64,000 bases of DNA from positions 1,309,501 through 1,373,500 of the forward strand of contig CM052361.1 in assembly GCA_028551475.1 (NCBI GenBank). Reading direction: 5' to 3'. Under the pieces are notes generated by a model that did not search any database, had not been told where the DNA came from, and saw nothing but the letters and a program-made list of their open reading frames with translations. The position numbers and the translations under genes are program-made. Each line of letters begins with the position of its first letter. The stretch's first letter is position 1. Origin of the DNA: Casuarina equisetifolia. Its lineage: Eukaryota; Streptophyta; Magnoliopsida; Fagales; Casuarinaceae. Shown piece after piece: positions 9,626-20,023 of the stretch.

Positions 9626-12600
9626 ATGGCAACTCAATTCATTTCGTCAACTTCCAAAGCTAGTTGGGATCACGATGTCTTCCTGAGTTTCAGAGGTAAA
9701 GACACCCGCAAGAACTTCACCGATCATCTCTACAAGGCCTTAGTTCAAGCGGGAATTCACACCTTCAGAGATAAGGAGGAGCTTCGAAGAGGGAGGATCA
9801 TCTCTACCGAATTGCGCAAGGCAATTCGTGGATCAAGGATCTTCATTGTGGTTTTCTCTAAACACTATGCTTCTTCCACATGGTGCCTTGATGAACTTGC
9901 AGAGATCGTGGATTGTTGTAGAAAAAATACATCTCGCACTCTTCTCCCGATATTTTATCACATTAACCCATCGGATGTCCGAAAACAAAGCGGGACGTTT
10001 GCGAAAGCATTTGCTCTGCATAAAGATCGGTTTTACACTAATATGGCGAAGGTAGAGAAGTGGAGAGGCGCTCTTGCTGAAGCTGGGAGCTATTCTGGTT
10101 GGGATGTCTCTGGTGTTGCAAATGGGTAATTCCATGCTGACTTGACTTGTGCATTCTCATTCCTTTTCTATATCTGTTTCTTTATAAGATAGACGAAAAA
10201 TCATTACAAATACATAATGTTTACCTAAAAATGGATTTAAAAAACAAAACGTAGTTTTTGGGTTCGGTTGGCTTACGGTATTCTCTTTAATGTTTGAGTT
10301 GTTTTGGTTGAATTACTTGATGTTTTCCTGTTCATGTCCACCCTACCACTATTTAAACATCAAGCCACCTAAAATGGTTACGATTAACATTGCCTTTCCA
10401 ATCAAATGTCTTACGCTTAGGGGGAATTATATAGTAGCCATATTGTCCTTGAAACCCCTCATTCATGGATTTACCCAAATGTTGAAACTTAAAAAAAACA
10501 AAAAGAGGATGGTTTATAATATATCAAATCTTTGAAAAAAAAAAACTATGGATATTAAAATGATATCCACACTGAATTTGATATAACTTAATTGTTCGTC
10601 ATGATGAACGAGTTGCAAAGAGTCGAGACAATAAAGTCTATTGTAATAAATGACTCTTTTTATGCATTTTAATTTTTTTTCTTATTGTTTATCTTTTTAT
10701 TTTATATTCTATTTATTATGATAATTAGGTATGAAGGGAAGTTCATTGAAGATATTGTTGATCAAGTTTTGCATGCAGTAGGCCATATTCACTTTCATGT
10801 TGCAGAATATCCAATAGGAATAGATTCTAAAGTTGAAGAGGTGAAAGATTTGTTACATCTTGAAACAAGTGAGATTCACATTATTGGCATCTATGGGATG
10901 GGTGGTATTGGTAAAACCACCATAGCAAAAGCTCTTTATAATAAGTTACTTTTCAAATTTGAAGGACTTAGTTTTCTTTCAGACATTAAAGAAACTTTAG
11001 AAAAGGTTGAGGGTCTAGTTCAACTCCAAAAACAGCTTCTTTATGACATCTTAGAAAAAGATTCAAGGATTGATAATAACAATAAGGGAATTGTATTGAT
11101 CAAGAAATTGCTTAAAGGAAAAAGAGTCTTTGTTGTCCTTGATGATGTGGATGATGTGGACCAAATCTTTAAATTGTTTGGAGACTTAAAATGGTTTGGC
11201 TTGGGAAGTAAAGTCATTATTACAACTAGAGATACACATTTACTAACTCAATTAGAAGTACATGGAAGGTATAAGGTCTCATCTTTGGATAAATCAAGCT
11301 CCCTTGCACTTTTTAGTTGGCATGCCTTTGGGATGGCCTATCCAAGACTAGATTTCCAAGAGCTTTCGATTGGTGTGGTGAACTATGCTAAAGGACTTCC
11401 ATTAGCTCTTAAAGTTCTAGGTTCTTTTTTAAAAGGAAGGAGTTGTGTTGAATGGAAAAGTGAATTGGAAAAGTTGCAAAAAAAACCAAATGACAAGATT
11501 CAAAGGATACTTAGAATAAGTTTTGACTCATTAGATATGGATACAAAGGAAATATTTCTTGATATTGCATGTTTCTTTCTTGGTATGGAGAAATACCATG
11601 CAACCAAAATATTGGAAGGTTGTGGTTTCTTCCCTAATATTGGTATAAAGATTCTTGAACAGAGATCTCTTTTAATGATTCAGAAGGATAAGTTGCAGAT
11701 GCATAGTTTGGTACAATATATGGGGAGAGAGATTGTTCATGAAAATGCAAATTATGTTTTAGAAAATTGTAGCAGGTTGTGGTTTCATGAAGATGTTTTA
11801 GATGTCCTAAGCAAACAGAAGGTAAGAGGTTTACCCATTTATCCTTTTTCCACATATGTATCCTCCTTTGAGCTAGATGATAATGCTACTCAAAATTGTA
11901 ATAAGTAAACAACTAATACTTCCTAAGTTTTTAAAGTTCTATTCCAATTCAATAGAGTTATATTTTTGGAAAACTTGAGGATATAAATACTTATTCAGTT
12001 ATCTTTTTTGCCAGGGGTCACAACATGTAAGAGGTCTCAACTTAAATTCACCTAAATTGAAAGATGTAAATTTGAAAATAGAGGCATTTCAAAATATGAA
12101 GAATTTAAGATTACTCCAAATTAATGCTATACATCTTACAGGAAACTTCAGACATCTATCTAATGAGCTAAGATGGCTTTCTTGGCATAAGTGCCCTCTA
12201 CAATTTCTATCACAAACTTTTCCTTTAGAGAATCTTGTTGTTCTTGATCTACAAGATAGCAAAATTGTACAAGTTTGGGAGGGTTATAAGGTATAATAAT
12301 GTTGCATTTCTATATAGATGTTAAATGTATGACATATAAAATCTTTTCACTTATTTCTTTTCCTTTGATTTTGTTTCTATAGATACTTAATGAGCTAAAA
12401 GTCCTTAATCTCCAGAACTGTGAAGATCTTATCATATCACCAGACTTTTCACAAGTTCCACATTTGGAGATATTAATACTTTCAGGTTGCATAAGTTTGG
12501 TTGAAGTTGATGAGTCTATTGGATGTTTGAAAGACCTTGTTGAATTGAATTTGCAAGGATGTATAAACTTAGCAAATCTTTCAAGCAGCATTTTTGACTT

Positions 12601-14007
12601 AGAATCACTTAGAACTCTTGACTTGTCTCAATGCTTAAAACTTTTTGAGTTATCAAAACAAGCGAGGAGTTTGATGGCTTTGACAAAGATGTATGAAAAT
12701 AAAACTTCTCTTGAACAAAGATCATTCATCTTTGGTCATTCAAAGGATTTCAAAATTGAATTATTTGGATGTAAACATAAATCCTCAGATTCTTGGTTAT
12801 CATGTTTCTCTCATTGGATGTCACCCAAAAACTCACTCCCCATAAGTTCACTAGAGGCTTCCATTTCTAGGTTTCGTTTTCTAGAGAAGCTAAATCTTTC
12901 TGATTGTGGCTTGTCTGAATACAACTTTATTAGTGACTTGGAAAATTTATCTTTACTCATAAGTTTGGACTTATCCAAAAATAATTTTTGTCATATACCT
13001 CATGGCATTAGTCGTCTTCCAAAACTACTGGTGTTGCAGTTAGAGGGTTGTAGTTCTCTTCAGTCAATTTCGGAAGTCCCGCCAAGTTTAGCGGTGTTAC
13101 TTGTACTAAATTGTTCATCGTTGAGAAGCTTACAGCTTAACTTACCATTATTGGACATGGAACAATCACGAATTCTTTCTATATCTGAGTCCGATGATTA
13201 TCGGGTTGCTTTTCAAAGGTGCAGATTTTTTCGTTTCCTATTTATTGAAGGACACAAGAATACCTTACAGGTTCTCTCTCTCTCTATATTGAATACCTTA
13301 TTGAAGCAAGCAAGCGCGCAGATGCATTCATATATGGATGTGAATTTTTTTCTTTTCCTTTTTGTTCTTTGATTGCAGATGTCATGCGAGAGCCTCCAAG
13401 GCGAGGGCCCTCAATTTCCAATCATTTTTCTCCAAACTACAGAGGTTCCACGTTGGTTCAACTACCAGGCAATCGGATGCTCAGTATCCCTCCAGATACC
13501 TCCAATTTCAGAGGGTCTAATTCACCGGTTTCTTGTTTGTGCTTCTTATGGCGAGATGCCCTATGCAGCAAATTGTACTTCAACTGATGGTCCCATTGTG
13601 GCAATCTCATTTTACAATAAAACTAAGGGCTCCAATCTATCTTTCCATACAAAAGTCCCTATACGTTTTGCTGCAAGTCGTTGTCACGTGTACGGCATGC
13701 CATTTGGGCCCCGTAAGTCATACGCCCCTGGAACCTATAGTTTGACCCAATCCCGCTACTTTCCTTCAAATCCAGTGGCCGTTTGTTCCCTGAAAGATGA
13801 AGGGCACGCAAATGACATCGAAATTGAAAGTGGAGATGAAGTGGAGGTGTCCATTGAATTCCGTGGAGGCTCTGAAGTCCGCGACTGTGGAATTTATCTA
13901 GAACTTCGTAAGTTAACCGTAATAAACGGATTTTAAAATGCATCAATTCGTGAATTTTGATGTTGTTACAAATTGCAGGGTCCCAGTGGTTGTGCTCTTT
14001 CAAATGA
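9626..14007 (+). CDS. TNL1: TIR-NBS-LRR immune receptor, apparently intact
   Basis: Intracellular receptor of the plant TNL class, which detects pathogen effectors and, through TIR NADase signalling, triggers defence and cell death. Exons inferred from splice signals: 9626-10125 (TIR), 10729-11821 (NB-ARC), 12015-12290, 12383-13270 (LRR), 13379-13907 (C-JID), 13979-14007; all join in frame, giving about 1,100 residues. The TIR has DVFLSFRG, a basic segment after FRDKEELRRGR, and the likely catalytic Glu in WCLDEL. NB-ARC motifs: P-loop GMGGIGKTT (223-231), kinase-2 VFVVLDDVDD (300-309), RNBS-B GSKVIITTRD (326-335), GLPLAL (389-394), and MHS (491-493) in place of MHD. Several LRRs follow, then the jelly-roll-like C-JID beginning near EVPRWFNYQ. 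The ATG is shared with the paralogs. The last exon is uncertain because its acceptor has moved by one base. Confidence 0.9.
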
Positions 14008-14207
14008 TAAGATCAGGAAATATAATTACTGAGAATATAAAAAATGATAACATATTTCAAAGTAATGCTACTACAAATAATAATGTATCTTGGTATAATG
14101 TTGCTGTAGGTCCTTTTCCACTCGATGATATCTCTAAAGATGATGTTGATCCTGCTGATTTTGCTCTCTCTAAACGCATGTGCGAGTTGGTAAGGGCATT
14201 GGAGTGA

Positions 14208-14805
14208 TAATGATGGTGACCAAAGTACTTGTAAGTCATTTCTTCTAAAATCAGGTAGGGAGAGTCAATCCAAGTCTATTTGACTTTCTTCTTTTCCTCC
14301 CCCTCTCTAATCTCCCCTCCCCTGTTTGTTTGTTGTTGGAAAGCTGGAATTTCAACTTTATTTTTTTTATCTCCTTTATTGACGGCTACATCTATATCCT
14401 GAATGATATATTTTTGGCTTTGATGTTTCATAATCTATCTTGAAGCCTGAAATGGAATTTCATTTTAGAAAGAATTCTATGTTAATGTAAACAATTTCTC
14501 TTATTATCACCTAGGCTCATATGAATTATACACTTCTACATTTTTGCCATGGATCAAGGACTAGAATCAGCATTAACAATTTCGTGCCCAAGAGTTAAGC
14601 CAATAAACCAAAAAATTAGAATGCAAGTAAAGTATGGAGGTGTGATTATTTTTGAAATGTATTGGGCATTTTTTGTAGAATATATGGCAAAACACATTAT
14701 TTGAAGTGTGAGTATAAGCAGATTAAGCATATGATTAGTTTTCCTTTATTAAAAATATGAGGTAAATGGTTCGTGCATATACTACTCATGCACTCATTTC
14801 ATAAG
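14208..14805. other. TNL1 3' flank
   Basis: No gene seen. This is duplicated cluster sequence: blocks such as GGAAAGCTGGAATTTCAAC, CTATATCCTGAAT and TATTATCACCTAGGCTCAT recur after TNL2, TNL3 and TNL4. It probably includes the TNL 3' UTR and the junction to the DCD fragment. Confidence 0.5.
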
Positions 14806-15524
14806 TCTACCTCTGAAATATTGGGATTTTGTACAATAATTATCTCGGAGTCACCTCTTTTTCTCTACAATTACACTAAACACCACTTACATGGAATCTT
14901 TGAGGTTTGTACTTTTTTTTTTTCTTTCTTTAAAAAGTGATTAGTCCATTTATTTCCTTTGCAATGCCTTCGGTTATAAAAGGAGTATACTTAGTTAAAA
15001 TGTCATAAAGAAAGTCATTATTTCAAACAGGTCACCTTGGTGAAACTTGTTTCATATTGTTTCTCCCACCTTTAAGTGAACATATAAAATTAAGTACCCT
15101 TTTTTTTTGCCCTTTCCTCTATGGGAATTGTAGGATGAATTACATTTGCGCTTGACATTGAGGTCGAGTAATATTTCTTTTTATTTATTCTGTGTGGGCA
15201 GCAGGTTTTGGGGGATCTGACATTGACCCCCCACTGCATGGAAACATAACAAATGTGAGGGGAGTCAATGTTTGCTTCTCAAGTAGAATCTGCTTTGGCG
15301 GGTTGGAAAGCTTCCTTCGCTTGTTGTATATGACCGATATCTTATTTCATGTTTTCATGTTTTCATGTTATCATAATATGCATTGTTGCTTTATGGAGGT
15401 CATACTTCAGTGATCTTGCCAGCATGGATCGTCGCATACTTGGAACTAATGTTCAAATTTGATTGTGTTTATGCAGATCCTGGATCTATTAGAACTCGTT
15501 GAACAAGCAAGCTCTGCAGCATAA
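14806..15524 (+). pseudogene. DCD-domain gene fragment, copy b (exon 3 deleted)
   Basis: Block 1 (about 14806-14904) is decayed but retains the CTCTTTTTCTCTACAATTAC and CATGGAATCTTTGAG|GT parts. Block 2 (about 15198-15281) still starts with the GCAGG TTTTGGGGGATC stretch that encodes GFGGS-IDP in other copies, but is frameshifted. The 111-bp block 3 found in copies a, c, d and e is missing: sequence jumps from CTTATTTC to the following intron. Block 4 (15477-15524) encodes ILDLLELVEQASSAA-stop. Clearly non-functional. Confidence 0.72.
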
Positions 15525-15552
15525 TCAAGATGTGTGAGTAGGTTCTATGGTG

Positions 15553-15585
15553 CATCTCAGCTGTGGGCTTTTCACAGCTGAGATG
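15553..15585. repeat. Perfect 13-bp inverted repeat (hairpin) in DCD copy b 3' flank
   Basis: CATCTCAGCTGTG and CACAGCTGAGATG flank a 7-base loop. The other copies share the left arm but read CACAGATTT... on the right, so the right arm here was rewritten to match the left. Confidence 0.85.
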
Positions 15586-16827
15586 TACAGCGTAAGCTTG
15601 GGAAGTTATATCTAGTTTGGAGAATGTTATGGAGAAAAAGTGTGACCAGCTGAATAAGAAGTCTTGTATCACGCGAAGGTACTTCTTAAGTTGTTGCATG
15701 ACTTTGATACCAATGTAATGTAACAGATAGAGTTGCAAGATGCAAATAGAACAACTTGTGTGTGTCTCTTGTGATGTTTAAGTCTTCTAAATATGAGGTG
15801 CTTACTGTGCTTCTTATCTTGTTTATAAACAAAGCAAATCTTAGCACTTGGGGTTGTGCCTTAATACACAACCTACACCAAGATTTCCCAAATGGAAATC
15901 TTCAAATCTTTGCAAAAAAAAGCAAAAGAAAAAAAGAGACAAAAGTGTTATAATCAAATATTTGTTTGTTATTGAAATGATTGTCATCCTTATGGCAATG
16001 ATGATAATAAGGTGATTATGGGACTACTACTTTTATAATTCTTAGTCAATTCCAAAAGTAAACTTATGCAAAAAGATAAAAAAAAAAGTTGACAATTTCA
16101 AATTATCACATCCCTCCTTAGTCAATAGAGTTTTCCTGTATACAAAAGTTCAAAATCATCTAACGGTCAAATGAATCTTTTGTTAGTAATTAGTCAAGTT
16201 CTTTATATATAAATAATTTTTTTTTAAGATAAAGTAAGAAATAAACTATTAAATCTTTGATTTATGTAAATGAAAAAAAAAGTACATACAAGTAGTTGAA
16301 TAAACATAAGACATGGCTAAAGTATATATATATATATGTAGAACCTTTACAAGCTGTGAACTCAACAGCATTCAATCTCCGAACAATACAATCAGAAACA
16401 ATCCTTATGAGAACAGAAAAATAAATCTCTAATAACGTACGGCAGAGGACAAAATCAACAAAATCCCAAAATATATGACAGTTTTGGGCCCGGGATTTTC
16501 AGTAGACGATCAACATAAAACTTACAGCTTAGGAGCACAAATGGTAGAAAATGAAAGAGAAAAATCTTGTATAAGACCAATGGTAACGATTTCTCATAGA
16601 GATACCTTCTGTTCAGAATATGTTCCCTCCACTTGTCGGCGCCATTTCACGGACGACATCGTGTCCCTTGCGATCTCTTGTGAAGTTTCTGGATGAACTT
16701 GTTGTTACCTGTGCGGCACTAGTCTCGCTCTTTGCGTTTGTTTAACGAGAAGAGAACCTTTCTTTTTCTATCACCCCACTCTTCACTACACATTCCCCAA
16801 CTCCTGCTTCTATTCATCAGCTCTTCC
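15586..16827. other. Spacer between DCD b and TNL2
   Basis: No gene recognised. The first part repeats DCD 3' flank seen in other units; 15990-16330 matches AT-rich spacer at about 32350-32690, 48800-49180 and 60380-60590. Near 16650-16697 a scrap of the upstream gene tail remains (GACATCGTGTCC...GTGAAGTTTCTGGATGAACTT). The TNL leader follows (AACGAGAAGAGAACC at 16743). Confidence 0.5.
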
Positions 16828-17351
16828 ATGGCAACTCAATCCCTTTCATCACTTTCCAAAACTAGTTGGGATCATGACGTCTTCCTGAGTTTCAGAGGTG
16901 AAGATACCCGTAAGAACTTCACTGATCATCTCTACAAGGCCTTAGTTCAAGCTGGAATTTCCACCTTCCGAGATAAAGAGGGCCTTCAAAGAGGGAGAAC
17001 CATCTCTACGGAATTGCGCAAGGCAATTCGTGGGTCAAGGATTTCCATTGTGATTTTCTCTAAATACTATGCTTTTTCCACGTGGTGCCTAGGTGAACTT
17101 GCAGAGATTGTGGACTTTTGCAGAAAAAACACATCCCACACCCTTATCCCGATATTTTATCACGTTGACCCCTCGGATGTTCGAAAACAAACTGGGACGT
17201 TTGTGGAAGCATTTGCTAGGCATCAAAAGCAGTTTCATGCTGATATGGCGAAGGTGAAGAGATGGAGAGAAGCTCTTACTGAAGCTGGGAGCTATTCTGG
17301 TTGGGACGTCTCGCGTGTTGCAGATGGGTAATTTTATGCTAAGCTTGACTC

Positions 17352-17943
17352 TGTTGGAGTTATAGACTTGGCGTAAAAGAGAAGTTGCTTCACCAACACA
17401 CAAAGCAATCCTCCCAACACATCCATACAAGAGTTCACACTGGGACAAGGTTTCAACGAGATATCTTTACACATCAGCCACCTTCCAAGGAACCGTCCAA
17501 GCCACCATTTAAGCAACCGTCCAAACCACTGTCCACGCTATCCACATGAACCACTGTCCACACCGTCCATAATTATTATGTTACCAATTATCATGTAATA
17601 AAATATATTTAGAATAGTCTATAAATAGGAGAGAGACATAGCATTTGTTATATATCCGACTACTCCTAAAATGTCATAGATATGTAGCAGGGTATTTAAG
17701 CCATGTAACAATGGTTTCTAAACTATTTGATGTCATTATCTTTCTTCATATATGTTTGTGTTGAAAGGCTTTATTATCATTTCTCTTATTTTCTTATTTA
17801 TGTTTAAATCACTTTTCAAGATGCTTCCCAATTATTATTTTACCATTATCTTTCTTATATTATTTGTTATAAACTTGTTATACTTTGGTTCAACTTATTT
17901 ATCAAACCAAAGTACCAAATGTTACAAATTCTGATTTTCAACT
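17352..17943 (+). repeat. Left LTR of the outer element in TNL2 intron 1
   Basis: Direct repeat of 24579-25158. It starts TGTTGGAGTTATAGACTT and ends ATTTTCAACT just before the Met-tRNA primer site. Contains 12 bp (in the CCTTCCAAGGAACC stretch) missing from the right copy. Confidence 0.92.
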
Positions 17944-18576
17944 TGGTATCAAAGCAGGAATTAACCTTAAAGGTTAATTTTCGATATGGGATTATTGAGT
18001 CTATACTATTATCTTATCTCTATTTTTCAGGCATAACCATAGACTTGTGAGATGTTATTCTGCTGCACAACATCAGTTATAACCACAACAAAGAGATGGC
18101 TTTGTATGCCCGCACAGGAAGCGAGCTATCAATGGGCATGAGACAATTAAGAAACCACCATAGATGAAGCGGTGTGAATATAAAGAACTCATATCTAGCC
18201 TTCAAATGCGCTGATTTTCTCTTCTAAGGTGCAGATCAAGAGTCAAAGAGGAGGATCTCGTTAATTGCCAGCTAGTGAAGGAGAACAATGGTCAAGTGAT
18301 TTGTGAACGGCTGGCAACATTGATAATAAATAAATAAAATAAAAAAAGGTCTAGATCCATTTGAAGTGGAGTGGTACGATCCTTCTGAATCCAAAGGTAA
18401 TTGTTCGGTGAAATCTAAATGCAAGTGAACATGTTTTTGGCGCTGTTGCTGGGGATTGGTTGTTTTACTGCTGATTAATATTAATACCGAATAGCTTCTT
18501 AGTTTAATCTAGCTTTTGTTGCTTTTATTTTATTTCTACTTTTAATATTGTGTTTTGTTGTAGAGAAAAGATCAAG

Positions 18577-20023
18577 ATGGAGAACAATGATGGTACACGT
18601 AAATTGTTGAAAGATTATGCACCATCATTTTGGAATGCCACAACAAGCCTTCAGAGGCTTACAATTCAGGCCAACAACTTTGAGATCAAGCCTGTGCACA
18701 TCAAGATGCTTCAAAAATTCGTGCAATATAGTGGGCTACCAAAGAAGGATCCAAATGCTCACATTGAAGCATTCCTTGAATTCTGTGACATGATTGGAGA
18801 TCATGGAGTCACAGAAGATGTTATCAGGTTAAAACTATTTCCATTTTCTCTTAAAGATACAGCTAAAAATTGGTTCTCTTCACTTCCTGCAGGATTAATT
18901 ACTACATGGGATGATTTGGCTCAGAAATTTCTTGGTAAGTTCTTTCCTTTTGCAAGATCTGCTAAATTGCGTAACGCTTGGTAAGTTCTTTCCTTTTGCA
19001 AGATCTGCTAAATTGCGTAACGATATTTTCACTTTTGAGTAGATGAATGATGAATTATTATATGAAGCTTGGGAGAGATTCAAGGAACTTCTGAGGAGAT
19101 GTCCAAATCATGGACTACTCACATGGCTACAGGTACAAACCTTTTATGATGGGTGTAGTACAATTCTTCATTTTGTGATTGATACAACTGCAGGAGGGGA
19201 CTTACATAGCAGAACACCTGAAGAGGCATTTAACTTCCTAGAGGAAATGGCATTTGATAACTATCAATGGTCTACTGAGAGACTACCAATGCGTCAAGCA
19301 AGTGGAGTCCATGAAGTAGATATCTTCACCACAATGTGTGCACAATTGGAAGTGCTTGATAAGAAGATAGACAACCTAAGTATTCCAGTTGTGAGACATC
19401 AGAGTAGAGCATGTGAAGTTTGTGGTGGAGCACATGCGAGCACGGAATGTCAAGTAGGTAACCCTTATGGTCATTATAATGATTATGCTAATTTTGTTGG
19501 GATTCCTAGCAGGTCACAAAATGATTATTACTCCAACACGTTTAATCCGGGATGGCACAACCATCAATCTTTTGCATGGAGTAACCCAAGTGAGATGAGA
19601 CCTCCACCAACATTTAGGCAAACAGAAGAGGTGAAACCTAACTTTGAGGACATGATTAGTAAGCTAGCTAGCACCACACAAAACCTTACAGAGGGGATTG
19701 AAGCAAAATTTCAAAATCAAGAAGTGAGCTTTCAGAGACAAGAAGCTTCAATCCAACAATTAGAGGTGCAAATGAGTCAGCTGATCAGCATGATCTCAGA
19801 GAATCAGGAGGGTCCTTTGCCTTGCGACACGGAGAAAAGTCCTATAGATACCGCAGAGGCAATAACCCCAACATGTGGCAACCAAATGGGAGAAGATGAT
19901 GCTGACAATGAAATTTTTGAAGAAACAGATAAAGATGTCAGCATACAACTTGAGGAGGCACCTAGGAACAACCTTGCTCTAGTACTTTATGAGTCCTTCA
20001 TGCTTCCAACTCCATCTACCTAG
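18577..20023 (+). pseudogene. Gypsy-type gag, broken by a 46-bp tandem duplication
   Basis: The first part (18577-18984) encodes a retrotransposon gag domain with KDPNAHIEAFLEFC and TWDDLAQKFLGKFFP; the second (19043-20023) continues with LYEAWERFKELLRRCPNHG and a CX2CX3HX4C knuckle (CEVCGGAHASTEC). Between them GGTAAGTTCTTTCCTTTTGC and the following bases are repeated in tandem (about 18933-18979 and 18980-19024), which shifts the frame and adds a stop. The protein would have packaged element RNA. Confidence 0.8.

Noticed and set aside
13938-14207. 90-codon frame at the TNL1 3' end as its acidic tail exon
   Set aside because: No splice from the C-JID exon enters this frame, and TNL2 and TNL3 have a stop (TTTTAA) where TNL1 has TTTCAA.
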